Shown here one piece after another: positions 1 to 7,551 of a stretch of 25,746 bases of DNA. The stretch comes from CAKSQF01 sp964569225 (lineage in GTDB: Bacteria; Bacillota; Clostridia; Oscillospirales; CAG-272), in assembly GCA_964569225.1 (NCBI GenBank), contig CAZMTU010000020.1, positions 1 through 25,746 of the forward strand, read 5' to 3'. Both the position numbers and the translations under genes were made by a program. Positions within the stretch are counted from its first letter, which is position 1. Every line of letters starts with the position of its first letter. The notes below the pieces were generated by a model, which saw nothing but the letters and a program-made list of their open reading frames with translations, did no database searches and was not told the origin of the DNA.

Positions 1-188
1 ATAGATCCTGTTCTAAGCTAAAAAGCTCCCCAAAATAAACCGATTCGGTTTTATAATACGCGCCTCCTAAAATAGGTACTTTGGGAGGTGCGTGTTATTA
101 TGGTCAAAAAATTAACTGCACAACATATATGGCTTAATTAAACAAAAAATATTCGTTATTACAATAGCGACAGAATTTCCTTGATACC
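1..188. other. Intergenic start of window; hairpin and very short ORF only
   Basis: No recognisable gene. An imperfect hairpin pairs ACGCGCCTCC (58-67) with GGAGGTGCGT (84-93), with one G-T wobble. A perfect short dyad AAACCGA-T-TCGGTTT lies at 37-51. The right arm of the first hairpin contains a ribosome-binding-like GGGAGGTG. Nine bases later an ATG at 100 opens a 13-codon ORF (MVKKLTAQHIWLN, stop 139-141). It could be a decayed gene start or a chance ORF. No homology is claimed. Confidence 0.35.
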
Positions 189-221
189 AAAAAAATGAGT
201 TCGGTTTTGTACCGAACTCAT
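189..221 (-). terminator. Intrinsic terminator of the BIG2 lipoprotein gene
   Basis: A perfect 10-bp stem joins ATGAGTTCGG (195-204) to CCGAACTCAT (212-221) around a 7-nt loop. Read on the minus strand it is followed by a run of Ts (A-run at 189-194 on the plus strand). It lies about 90 bp after the stop codon of the minus-strand gene ending at 313. Confidence 0.8.
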
Positions 222-312
222 TCATTAATCATTTTAATACTTATTTTCGCCTAAACTTTTGGGTTCACTTATTATATAAGCTAACTCGTTTTTAAAGTGC
301 CTGTCCACATAA

Positions 313-2316
313 TCAAAACAAAAATGGATAACGATTCTTCAGTTCAGTGATGTTGTTCTGATAAGATTCATTTTCAGCAGTAAGTTCCGCATCCTTTGAT
401 TGCTGCAAGGTAGTTAGATTTTGAAGAGCAAACTGATATGCCGACCAGTCGCTTTCAAGCTCAGTAAGCTCATCCTCAAGCGATTTCTTCTCGTTACTGT
501 CTGTGCAAGCCGAAATCTTTTTTTCCAGTTCGCTCTTCTGCTCTTGATATGTAGCTTCATCGACCACACTTGCATTTTGAACCGCGTCAGTATAGAATTG
601 AATGTCACTGTCATATCGCTGACCGATCTCATTAAGCGCTGTGTTATGCTCTGCTTCAATGGTCTTCAATTCGGCATTGTACTCCTTGGTCATTTGCTCC
701 CGAAGCTCACTGGTCATTTCATTAATTGTTACAAGGCAAGTGGCGCTTACCTTTCCGTCTTTAGTTGAGACGGTAATAGTTACCGTCCCCTTCCGGAGAG
801 CAGTCAGCGTACCGTCACTGTTTACAATCACTCTGGACGTATTACCTGATTTTATGACCGGTTCCTCAGTAGCATTGGAAGGCGTTATTGTAATATTTAG
901 ACTGAAAGTTTCCCCTGCATTTACAGCCATATTAGCCACTTGGATTTTTTGAATCGGTACATCAATGGTCGCCGGATCAATGCTGGTTAGCGTAAAGGAG
1001 GCGGTAATTCCCTTATCGGTAGTCACCGTAATCACAGCCTTACCCGCAGCCAATGCAGTTACCTTCCCGTTTTCATCAACGGAAGCGATCTCCGGCGCAG
1101 ACGAATCCCAAGTATATACGGAATCATTCGCATCCGCAGGGGTCTTAACAGGAATAAGTGTAAGACTTTGCCCGATCAGCAAATTTCCTTCGGTTTCTTC
1201 AAACGAAAGTCCGGTAATAGAATTGGCAACCGTTACTTTACAAGTAGCGGTAAAATAGCCTTCAACAGTCGTTACAGTAATAGTAGCGGTACCGGGTTTC
1301 AAGCCCTTAATTTCACCGGTAGCGGTCACTGTTACCACACTCAAATCACTGCAGGTCCAAATGATATCCTGCACATTGGCATCCGCTGGTGAGATGGATG
1401 CTGTCAGCTTTTGAGTACCGTTTGGATCAATCGTCACCTCGGAAGGATTCAGCGAAACGCCGGTTACAGGAACACTGACAACTACCGTACAGGTAGCGGT
1501 TATACCATTAGAGGTCTTTGCGGTAATGGTAGCGGTTCCGCCTGCTAATGCCGTAATCTCGCCGGTATCGGATACCTTAACGGAAGTAGGATTAGAGGAG
1601 GTCCAAGTCAAGGATTTATCACTTGCATTTGTCGGCAATACTGTGGCGGTCAGCGTTAAGGTTTTGCCTTTTGTCAGCGGAATCAGTTCTTCAGACAATG
1701 TAACAGAGGAAACAGGAGTCACCACAGTAACTGCGCAAACTGCCGTAAAGCCCTCGGCACTGACAGCAATAGTTGTACTGCCATCCGCATGAGCAGTAAT
1801 AACTCCATCCTTTACCGAAGCGATAGATTCATCGCCGGATACCCAAGTCAATACTGCGCCGGTATAGGTTTCAGGAGTGAAGCCAACTTCCAGAGTTACT
1901 TCTTTTCCAGATTCAACAACCACTTCCGTAGGAGAAAGTGAAATACCCACCAGTACAGAAGTAACCTTAACTGTGCAGGAAGCCTTTGCGCTGCCGTCAA
2001 TAGTAGAGGCAGAAATAACCGCCGTTCCATCCGCTATGCCGGTAAGACGTCCGTCATAACCAACGGTTGCTACCGATGTGTTATCTGAAGTCCAAATCAC
2101 ATTTGAGGTTTCCATGCCAGTTTTAGCATTAATAGCGGTAATCTGCTTGGTATCTCCTACACCGATAGTGATTTCATCCGTAACACTTAAAACAATTCCG
2201 TCTTCCTGTTCAACTTGATCAGTTTCATCCGGAGAATCATTCTCAGAATTATCTCTGCATGCAAACAATGTGGTAAAGCTCAGCAGCAGACAAAGGAGAA
2301 AACAAATTTTTTTCAT
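313..2316 (-). CDS. Surface lipoprotein with six BIG2 Ig-like domains and a C-terminal coiled coil
   Basis: A 667-residue protein, probably exported and lipid-anchored. The N-terminus is a lipoprotein signal: MKK, a hydrophobic core, then lipobox LFAC with Cys20 as the predicted lipidation site, followed by an acidic linker. Residues about 43-535 form six tandem BIG2-type Ig-like domains, each with the WTSDNTSVATV / DGxLTGIADGTAVISA pattern and a closing CTVKV-like strand. Residues about 536-667 are charged, helical and rich in Glu, Lys and Gln, without Pro or Gly, as expected of a coiled coil. BIG2 domains are common in adhesins and cell-surface proteins; the ligand here is unknown. The start is supported by AGAGG 6 nt before ATG and by a promoter at 2368-2395. 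The gene is monocistronic, with its own terminator. Calling it a surface adhesin or spacer protein is inference. Confidence 0.85.
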   Translation of the reverse strand: MKKICFLLCLLLSFTTLFACRDNSENDSPDETDQVEQEDGIVLSVTDEITIGVGDTKQITAINAKTGMETSNVIWTSDNTSVATVGYDGRLTGIADGTAVISASTIDGSAKASCTVKVTSVLVGISLSPTEVVVESGKEVTLEVGFTPETYTGAVLTWVSGDESIASVKDGVITAHADGSTTIAVSAEGFTAVCAVTVVTPVSSVTLSEELIPLTKGKTLTLTATVLPTNASDKSLTWTSSNPTSVKVSDTGEITALAGGTATITAKTSNGITATCTVVVSVPVTGVSLNPSEVTIDPNGTQKLTASISPADANVQDIIWTCSDLSVVTVTATGEIKGLKPGTATITVTTVEGYFTATCKVTVANSITGLSFEETEGNLLIGQSLTLIPVKTPADANDSVYTWDSSAPEIASVDENGKVTALAAGKAVITVTTDKGITASFTLTSIDPATIDVPIQKIQVANMAVNAGETFSLNITITPSNATEEPVIKSGNTSRVIVNSDGTLTALRKGTVTITVSTKDGKVSATCLVTINEMTSELREQMTKEYNAELKTIEAEHNTALNEIGQRYDSDIQFYTDAVQNASVVDEATYQEQKSELEKKISACTDSNEKKSLEDELTELESDWSAYQFALQNLTTLQQSKDAELTAENESYQNNITELKNRYPFLF

Positions 2317-2367
2317 AAAATACCTCTTTCGTGTGTAATGCTGTCACTTTTGGTTTTTTACACTCAT

Positions 2368-2395
2368 ATTATATCATATTTTGCAAATAAATCAA
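2368..2395 (-). promoter_or_regulatory. Sigma-A-type promoter for the BIG2 lipoprotein
   Basis: On the minus strand, -35 TTGATT (2395-2390), a 16-nt spacer and a perfect -10 TATAAT (2373-2368) lie about 50 bp before the start codon of the lipoprotein gene. Confidence 0.65.
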
Positions 2396-2477
2396 TGGCA
2401 AATGTGGGGAAAAATCGAATATCCGGTTAACTTTTTTTGAGCGTGAATTATATTTTTTGTGAACAATCGCCTTTTAC

Positions 2478-2506
2478 TTGCATATTTTCGTAAAATGTGC
2501 TACAAT
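2478..2506 (+). promoter_or_regulatory. Sigma-A-type promoter for the aminopeptidase-ispD-ispF run
   Basis: TTGCAT (2478-2483), a 17-nt spacer and TACAAT (2501-2506) imply a leader of about 85 nt before the aminopeptidase ATG. The leader has a weak CAGAT/ATCTG pairing but no riboswitch I recognise. With the minus-strand promoter at 2368-2395 this makes a divergent promoter region. Confidence 0.6.
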
Positions 2507-2597
2507 GATAATAAATAAGAAACCGCCATAACGCAGATCTGTACAAGGGACGGCTTATAGGTCGGTTATCTGTATTTTTTACTAAACGGGGTACAAT

Positions 2598-3914
2598 ATG
2601 GATCAAGAAAATCTAACTGTTACAGGGAAATTGCTGGATTTTATCCGCCGTTCCCCTACCGCTTTTCAAGCAATTGAAAATATAGTTCATATTCTTTCGG
2701 ACGCCGGTTTTGCTCCGCTTTCAGAGCATACGCAAACTTCATTGCGAGCAGGCAAATCGTATTATATCACCCGTAACACTTCCTCGCTGATCGCATTTAC
2801 TCTGCCGGAGCTGCCGCCCGAAGGTTTTCTGATTACTGCCAGTCATTCCGATTCCCCCATGTTCAAGCTGAAACTAAACGCGGAACTGGAAGGAAGCGGT
2901 ATGCTCCGGTTAGATACTGAACGCTACGGCGGTACCATCCTTTCCACATGGCTGGACAGACCGCTGTCGCTGGCAGGACGCGCAATTATCCGAACGGAAA
3001 CCGGAATCACATCGCGTTCCGTCAACCTTGATCGGGATATTGCTGTCATCCCCAATACAGCCATTCACCTGAACCGTGGACTCAACGATGGATTTCGTTA
3101 CGATCCCGCCCGCGATCTCTATCCGCTGATCGGAGAAGCCACCGACCGAAATAAGCTGCATACGCTCTTTGCGGAAGCGGCAGGCTGTAAGCCGGAAAAA
3201 CTGTTAGGCGGTGACTTTTATCTTTACAATAGAACACCCGGCTGCATTTACGGAATAGACAATGAATTCTTTGCTTCTCCAAGGATTGACAATCTTCAGT
3301 GTGCCTATGCAACCCTGATGGGCTTTCTTTCTTCCAAATCACGGACACACGTGAAGCTGTACTGCGTATTTGACAATGAGGAAACCGGCAGTATGTCCCG
3401 TCAAGGCGCCGCTTCTCCCTTTTTACGAGAGGTGCTGCAAATGATTGCCGGATCCATATCCGAAACATCCCGCGAATTGAACTGCTTGCTCGCCTCCTCC
3501 ATGATGCTTTCCGCAGATAACGGACATGCCGTTCATCCCAATCATCCTGAGCTGTCCGACCCACTGAATGCACCTCATATGAACGGCGGCGTTTTGATCA
3601 AATTTAATGCCAATCAAAAATACACCACCGACGCCTTGTCCGCCGCTTTGTTTTCTGAAATCTGCCAGAAGACGGGGATTCCGACCCAGATGTACGCTAA
3701 CCGTTCCGACTTAACCGGCGGTTCCACTTTGGGCAATATTTCTACCGCACAGGTACCGCTGACTACAATAGATATCGGTCTTGCGCAGCTTGCCATGCAT
3801 TCCGCATATGAAAGTGCAGGATGTGCGGATACACTCTATATGATACGCGCTGTACAGGAATTTTATTCCACCTGTCTGACCGCTTTATGTGACGGTTCTT
3901 ACCGTTTGATTTGA
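2598..3914 (+). CDS. apeB: M18 family aminopeptidase (aspartyl aminopeptidase type)
   Basis: A 438-residue cytoplasmic metallo-aminopeptidase that removes N-terminal, typically acidic, residues from peptides. M18 signatures are visible in order: TASHSDSP (His and Asp metal ligands, about residue 79-86), the FDNEETGS block with the adjacent catalytic and metal-binding Glu pair (about 256-263), the MNGGVLIKFNANQKYTTD block, and the glycine-rich GGSTLGN near the C-terminus. The length matches the family (about 425-450). The ATG at 2598 follows GGGG at a usable distance, and no earlier in-frame start is better supported. It is first in a plus-strand run; ispD follows after 63 bp. The link to isoprenoid synthesis is probably only positional. 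The symbol is given by family resemblance. Confidence 0.88.
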   Translation: MDQENLTVTGKLLDFIRRSPTAFQAIENIVHILSDAGFAPLSEHTQTSLRAGKSYYITRNTSSLIAFTLPELPPEGFLITASHSDSPMFKLKLNAELEGSGMLRLDTERYGGTILSTWLDRPLSLAGRAIIRTETGITSRSVNLDRDIAVIPNTAIHLNRGLNDGFRYDPARDLYPLIGEATDRNKLHTLFAEAAGCKPEKLLGGDFYLYNRTPGCIYGIDNEFFASPRIDNLQCAYATLMGFLSSKSRTHVKLYCVFDNEETGSMSRQGAASPFLREVLQMIAGSISETSRELNCLLASSMMLSADNGHAVHPNHPELSDPLNAPHMNGGVLIKFNANQKYTTDALSAALFSEICQKTGIPTQMYANRSDLTGGSTLGNISTAQVPLTTIDIGLAQLAMHSAYESAGCADTLYMIRAVQEFYSTCLTALCDGSYRLI

Positions 3915-3977
3915 CCGTGAGCAGCTTTATAGAGACAGTCAAATTTATTACCGCAGAAAGCGGTATTGGAGGAGTCA

Positions 3978-4781
3978 ATGAGAATTTTCGATCAATCAAC
4001 CCGAATTGTCCGCTTGGCAGCAAAAAAGCGTCCGCACTTTGTATCCGCGGTTATTGTAGCAGGCGGAAACGGCAGCCGCATGAACTCGCTTGCTACCAAG
4101 CAAATGATGATGCTATGCGGCATGCCGGTCATTATCCGAACCCTTGCGGCGTTTGAAGCATCAGACTATATTGATGAAATTATTTTGGTAGCCAAACAAG
4201 ATGAAATTGAGCAATATCCCTCAATGCTTGAACAGTATGGAATTAAAAAGGTCAGCCAAATTGTGGCAGGCGGACAAACCCGGCAGGATTCCGTTTTATC
4301 CGGCTTTGAAGCCATTCATGAAAAGGCTGATTTTGTCGCAATTCACGACGGTGCCCGTCCGCTGATTACCCCGGATCAAATTAAAACCGTTCTGCGGGCT
4401 GCTTTTGAATATCGCGCGGCGGCAGCCGCTACACCCGCTACGGACAGCGCCAAAGAAGCAACTGTCTCCGCTATGATTAACCGAACCTTAGACCGCAAGA
4501 CGCTCTGGATGGTCCAGACGCCACAGGTATTTTACGCCAATCTTTACCGCGCGGCAGCCTATACCGCAAAAAAAGACAGCTTCGTTGCCACCGATGACAC
4601 TGAGATTGCTGAGCATGCCGGTTTTTCCTCTAAGCTGGTCAATATCGGTTATGATAACATCAAGCTGACCACTCCGGTGGACCTTCTGAAGGCCGAAGCC
4701 ATTTTAAATTACAGAAAAATGCTGGAAGAAACCCAAAAGGGAGGGAATACGGATGGATCTCAGGATCGGACATGGGTATGA
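3978..4781 (+). CDS. ispD: 2-C-methyl-D-erythritol 4-phosphate cytidylyltransferase (IspD)
   Basis: Transfers CMP from CTP to 2-C-methyl-D-erythritol 4-phosphate, the third step of the MEP pathway. The nucleotide-binding loop VIVAGGNGSRM comes near the N-terminus, then a conserved Lys-Gln, the IHDGARPLI motif, the ATDSAKEA region, QTPQVF and the TDDTEIAEHAG block. The ATG at 3978 is chosen because GGAGGAG ends 3-5 nt before it; an in-frame TTG at 3966 would overlap that ribosome binding site. This gives 267 residues, slightly longer than the usual 225-240, owing to an N-terminal extension of about 20 residues and a polar tail. The last 29 bp overlap ispF in another frame, so the two are translationally linked. 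Confidence 0.93.
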   Translation: MRIFDQSTRIVRLAAKKRPHFVSAVIVAGGNGSRMNSLATKQMMMLCGMPVIIRTLAAFEASDYIDEIILVAKQDEIEQYPSMLEQYGIKKVSQIVAGGQTRQDSVLSGFEAIHEKADFVAIHDGARPLITPDQIKTVLRAAFEYRAAAAATPATDSAKEATVSAMINRTLDRKTLWMVQTPQVFYANLYRAAAYTAKKDSFVATDDTEIAEHAGFSSKLVNIGYDNIKLTTPVDLLKAEAILNYRKMLEETQKGGNTDGSQDRTWV

Positions 4782-5232
4782 TGTTCACAGGTTGATCGAA
4801 GGGCGCAAACTGATTATAGGCGGAACACGAATTCCTTATGAAAAAGGACTTTTAGGCCATTCCGATGCCGATGTATTGCTGCACGCTGTTATGGACGCAA
4901 TTCTCGGCGCCTTGGCACTGGGAGATATCGGCAGGCATTTTCCGGACAGTGATCCCGCCTACAGCGGAATTGACAGTTCCCTGCTGGCAGCGCATGTCTA
5001 TGAGCTGATGGATCAAACAGGATGGACGGTAGGAAATATTGACGCTACTGTTATCGCCCAAGCGCCTAAACTGTCCCCTTATTTACCTGCTATGAAAGAC
5101 AAACTTGCTTCAATTTATCATATTGCTTCAAATCAGGTAAATGTCAAAGCCACAACCGAGGAAAAATTAGGCTTCACCGGATCCGGCGAAGGAATTGCCG
5201 CTCACGCAGTTTGCCTTCTGCGTAAAAAATAG
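4753..5232 (+). CDS. ispF: 2-C-methyl-D-erythritol 2,4-cyclodiphosphate synthase (IspF)
   Basis: Cyclises CDP-methylerythritol 2-phosphate to MEcPP with release of CMP, the fifth step of the MEP pathway; the family acts as a trimer with an active-site divalent metal. The 159 residues are the typical length. Visible are the metal-binding GHGYDVHRL (Asp8 and His10), the GLLGHSDADVLLHAVMDA block with the third metal His, GDIGRHFPD, IDATVIAQAPKL and the C-terminal TTEEKLGFTGSGEGIAAHAV. AGGGAGG precedes the ATG by about 6 nt, inside the 3' end of ispD. Adjacency and overlap with ispD are the classic bacterial arrangement. Confidence 0.95.
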   Translation: MDLRIGHGYDVHRLIEGRKLIIGGTRIPYEKGLLGHSDADVLLHAVMDAILGALALGDIGRHFPDSDPAYSGIDSSLLAAHVYELMDQTGWTVGNIDATVIAQAPKLSPYLPAMKDKLASIYHIASNQVNVKATTEEKLGFTGSGEGIAAHAVCLLRKK

Positions 5233-5306
5233 ATATACATTCAAACAATTTATTCAATATTGTTATAAAATATATTTTGATAAACTAAAATTTCACTGAA
5301 TAAGTT

Positions 5307-5341
5307 ATAAAAATTGCGCCCCCGCTATAGCGGGAGCGCAA
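5307..5341 (-). terminator. Intrinsic terminator read on the minus strand, end of the candidate ncRNA unit
   Basis: A 12-bp stem (5314-5325 with 5330-5341, one mismatch, TATA loop) of GCGC and CCCGC blocks. The minus strand continues TTTTTATAAC, whereas the plus strand continues CCTACAGG with no T-run. It therefore stops minus-strand transcription coming from the rpe side, although no minus-strand protein gene is there. On the plus strand it could still act as a 3' stabilising hairpin for ispF. Confidence 0.6.
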
Positions 5342-5521
5342 CCTACAGGCAAGACAGATCCAATTTTTGTTTATCCTATACATCCTTTGCTTTTATCATC
5401 CGAATTGGACAGATTGCCTTATCTTTTTGTCTGCCTGATGTCATTTTATGACGGTGAATCCCAATGGTTCCAGTACTCACCGTCTGCCGCTTGCCTGCTT
5501 TTGCCGACTTGCGCGGAAACT
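5307..5521 (-). ncRNA. Candidate structured non-coding RNA between ispF and rpe, about 215 nt
   Basis: This interval has no convincing protein gene but shows nested and sequential perfect pairings: CAGGCAAG (5346-5353) with CTTGCCTG (5490-5497); TCCAATT (5359-5365) with AATTGGA (5403-5409); GACGGTGA (5450-5457) with TCACCGTC (5477-5484); and a weaker CAGA/TCTG arm at 5410-5433. Together they describe a multi-branch RNA closed by the first helix. On the minus strand the unit starts after a plausible promoter (5528-5557) and ends in a T-tailed hairpin (5314-5341), which argues for a stand-alone minus-strand RNA rather than an rpe leader. An outer GCGCAA (5336-5341)/TTGCGC (5509-5514) pairing would compete with the terminator. 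Size and layout fit small Firmicute RNAs such as 6S or raiA, but I do not recognise a signature, so the family is left open. Confidence 0.45.
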
Positions 5522-5527
5522 TATCAT

Positions 5528-5557
5528 AGTATAACCGTTTTTTCGGAAAAATTGAAA
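5528..5557 (-). promoter_or_regulatory. Possible minus-strand promoter for the candidate RNA
   Basis: On the minus strand, TTTCAA (5557-5552), an 18-nt spacer and TATACT (5533-5528) predict a start near 5521. The same bases form the leader and ribosome binding site region of rpe on the other strand. Confidence 0.4.
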
Positions 5558-5568
5558 GGAAATCTGTC

Positions 5569-6216
5569 ATGATAAAAATTTCTCCCTCTATTCTATCAGC
5601 CGACTTCTCAAGGCTGGGCGAGGAAATGGCCGCAATCCGTTCAGCAGGCGCAGACCTTGTCCATATTGATGTCATGGACGGCGATTTTGTACCCAATATC
5701 TCTTTCGGCGCGCCAGTTTACCGCTGTGTAAGAAAGCTTTGTCCACTTCCCTTTGATGTTCATCTGATGATTCAAGAACCGATTCGATACATAAAAGATT
5801 TTGCCAAAGCAGGCGCCGATCTGATTACCTTTCATGCCGAAGCAACCGAGCGTTTGGATGAAACGCTGAATGCGATTCATGCGCTTGGGCTATCTGCCGG
5901 ACTGGCGCTGAAACCGAATACGCCAATTGAGGCAATATTTCCTTACCTGTCAAACTGTGATTTGATATTGGTTATGTCTGTAGAACCGGGCTTTGGCGGT
6001 CAAAAGTTTATGCCACAGGTGTTACCTAAGGTAGAAACACTGGCGAAACTGAAAGCTGAAAATTCTTTTATCTACGAAATCGAAATGGATGGCGGGATCA
6101 ATGCCGAAACCGCCCCGTACTGTATTTCCGCCGGTGCAGATATTTTGGTAGCTGGCTCTGCAGTATTCGGAAAAACAGATTATAACGAAGCCATTCAGAG
6201 GTTAAAAGCAAATTAA
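5569..6216 (+). CDS. rpe: Ribulose-phosphate 3-epimerase
   Basis: Interconverts D-ribulose 5-phosphate and D-xylulose 5-phosphate in the pentose phosphate pathway, via a metal-dependent TIM barrel. The 215 residues match the family. Motifs in order: KISPSILSADFSRL with the catalytic-site Ser, HIDVMDGDFVPNISFG (metal His and catalytic Asp), DVHLMI (His), the ALKPNTPIE strand, MSVEPGFGGQKF phosphate-side loop and the C-terminal EMDGGIN ... ADILVAGSAVFG (second catalytic Asp and phosphate-binding Gly-Ser). Start ATG has AAAGGA about 8 nt upstream. It follows ispF by 336 bp and is separated from it by the candidate RNA, so it probably has its own promoter, which I could not place well. A shared bidirectional terminator follows. 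Confidence 0.96.
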   Translation: MIKISPSILSADFSRLGEEMAAIRSAGADLVHIDVMDGDFVPNISFGAPVYRCVRKLCPLPFDVHLMIQEPIRYIKDFAKAGADLITFHAEATERLDETLNAIHALGLSAGLALKPNTPIEAIFPYLSNCDLILVMSVEPGFGGQKFMPQVLPKVETLAKLKAENSFIYEIEMDGGINAETAPYCISAGADILVAGSAVFGKTDYNEAIQRLKAN

Positions 6217-6253
6217 AAAAGTCGATTGATTTTCGCAGCAGTTAAATTTTCCC

Positions 6254-6310
6254 TATATGCAAACAAGAAGCCCACGCCTGCTTCAGGCGAGGGCTTCTTG
6301 TTTGCATATA
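6254..6310. terminator. Bidirectional terminator between rpe and the fucosidase gene
   Basis: A perfect 20-bp inverted repeat (6254-6273 with 6291-6310) encloses an inner GCCTG-CTT-CAGGC stem. The core GCCC..GGGC hairpin is followed by TTCTTGTTT when read in either direction, so it can end both rpe (plus, stop 6216) and the fucosidase operon (minus, stop 6316). Confidence 0.88.
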
Positions 6311-6315
6311 ACCAT

Positions 6316-7530
6316 TTAATTTATAAAATAAGCTTTAAAGTCAGCCAATATTACTTTTCCATTGCAGACTTCAGCTTCAACACGAAGAAGATCGGTTTGA
6401 ATTGGCGGGAAATGACAGATCGCTTTATGACCGATCTGATCGCCCTTGTAAACGCAAACCTCCATGGCTGAACCGGCAATTCGTGCATATAGCCGAAATG
6501 AAATAACTCCTTCCCCTTCGGCTAAGTCCTCCGAAATGACTGCTGTATTCACCAGGCAACCATTCCGTTCATTGCTATTCTGCCCAGTATACGCTACCGT
6601 ATTTCCGTCCCTGCGTTCGAAAGAAAGCGGCTTTTCATAACGGCGCTTGATTTCTTTCCCTAATTCCAACAATCTGGCGGCGTCCGGCGATGAGATGCGT
6701 CCGGATTCGTCAGGTCCGACGTTCAGAAGCAAATTGGCACCTCGCCCCACCGAATATTCGTACATACCGATCAGCTCATTCAAGCTTTTCAGCGTAGCTT
6801 CATTGTATTCGCAGTCAAACCAAGTACTGCGAAGCTTACAGTCGCATTCAACCGGCATAAATCGGGGAGCAAACCGCTCCATATCGGTTTCTGCTGACAA
6901 CGCATAACAGGGAGATGGCGCGATTCCATCCTCGTTGCCTCCCCAACGCACATCCGGATCCCACATATTGAAGATTAAAATATCCGGCTGAAGGCGGCGA
7001 ATCACACTGATGATCCGTTCACGGTCATACACATGGTCGCCTGAGCCGCAAGCGTCAAACCACAAATAATCAATTTTTCCGTATCCGGTAAGCAGCTCGG
7101 TAATTTGTCCAATGAAGTAATCATCATAGCTTTTTTCATCAGCAAAGGAAATTTCATTCCCCCACTGTGCAGGCGAATAATACAATCCTACCTTCATTTC
7201 CGCCCTTCTGCAGGCCTCGGTAAAGCTTTTGACAATATCACCTTTTCCATCCATATAGGGACTGGACGCTACCGAATATCGGCTGAATCGGGTGGGCCAG
7301 TTCGCAAATCCGTCATGGTGCTTACAGGTGAGGATGGCATAGCGCGCCCCTGCTTGTTTTGCCACGCTTATCCACTGATCGCAATCCAGATTTTTGGGGT
7401 TAAAGGCAGACGCGGGCATCGGATGTTCGTCCCAGTCTTTACTGCCTTTAAAAAATGTTCGGATGCCAAAGTGAAAAAACATCCCGAATTCCCAGCTTTG
7501 AAAATCTAACTGAGCCTGTTTTATTTTCAT
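6316..7530 (-). CDS. GH29 family alpha-L-fucosidase, cytoplasmic
   Basis: A 404-residue glycoside hydrolase expected to release alpha-linked L-fucose by a retaining mechanism. GH29 features: FHFGIRTFF near the N-terminus, DCDQWISVAKQAGARYAILTCKHHDGFANWPT (paired His of the active site), VGLYYSPAQWG, then IDYLWFDACGSG, whose Asp159 fits the nucleophile position, followed by the GANLLLNVGPDESG block and a C-terminal beta-rich domain. There is no signal peptide, so it likely acts on imported fucosides. AAGGAGATG precedes the ATG. It starts 21 bp after the histidine kinase stop and is probably the last gene of the ychF-kinase-fucosidase transcript. The acid/base residue cannot be fixed by eye, and it could act on other fucose-like substrates. 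Confidence 0.85.
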   Translation of the reverse strand: MKIKQAQLDFQSWEFGMFFHFGIRTFFKGSKDWDEHPMPASAFNPKNLDCDQWISVAKQAGARYAILTCKHHDGFANWPTRFSRYSVASSPYMDGKGDIVKSFTEACRRAEMKVGLYYSPAQWGNEISFADEKSYDDYFIGQITELLTGYGKIDYLWFDACGSGDHVYDRERIISVIRRLQPDILIFNMWDPDVRWGGNEDGIAPSPCYALSAETDMERFAPRFMPVECDCKLRSTWFDCEYNEATLKSLNELIGMYEYSVGRGANLLLNVGPDESGRISSPDAARLLELGKEIKRRYEKPLSFERRDGNTVAYTGQNSNERNGCLVNTAVISEDLAEGEGVISFRLYARIAGSAMEVCVYKGDQIGHKAICHFPPIQTDLLRVEAEVCNGKVILADFKAYFIN

Positions 7531-7551
7531 ACTGAATCATCTCCTTTTTGA

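Noticed and set aside
2507..2597. Riboswitch in the aminopeptidase leader
   Set aside because: Only a 5-bp CAGAT/ATCTG pairing and a weak AACCG/CGGTT pairing are visible; no known aptamer core and no terminator.
5387..5572. 61-codon plus-strand frame before rpe
   Set aside because: No ribosome binding site, no recognisable motif, overlaps the rpe start, and lies on the candidate structured RNA.
5376..5696. 106-codon minus-strand frame overlapping the start of rpe
   Set aside because: It begins inside rpe, has no ribosome binding site and no motif; the part outside rpe is better explained by RNA helices.
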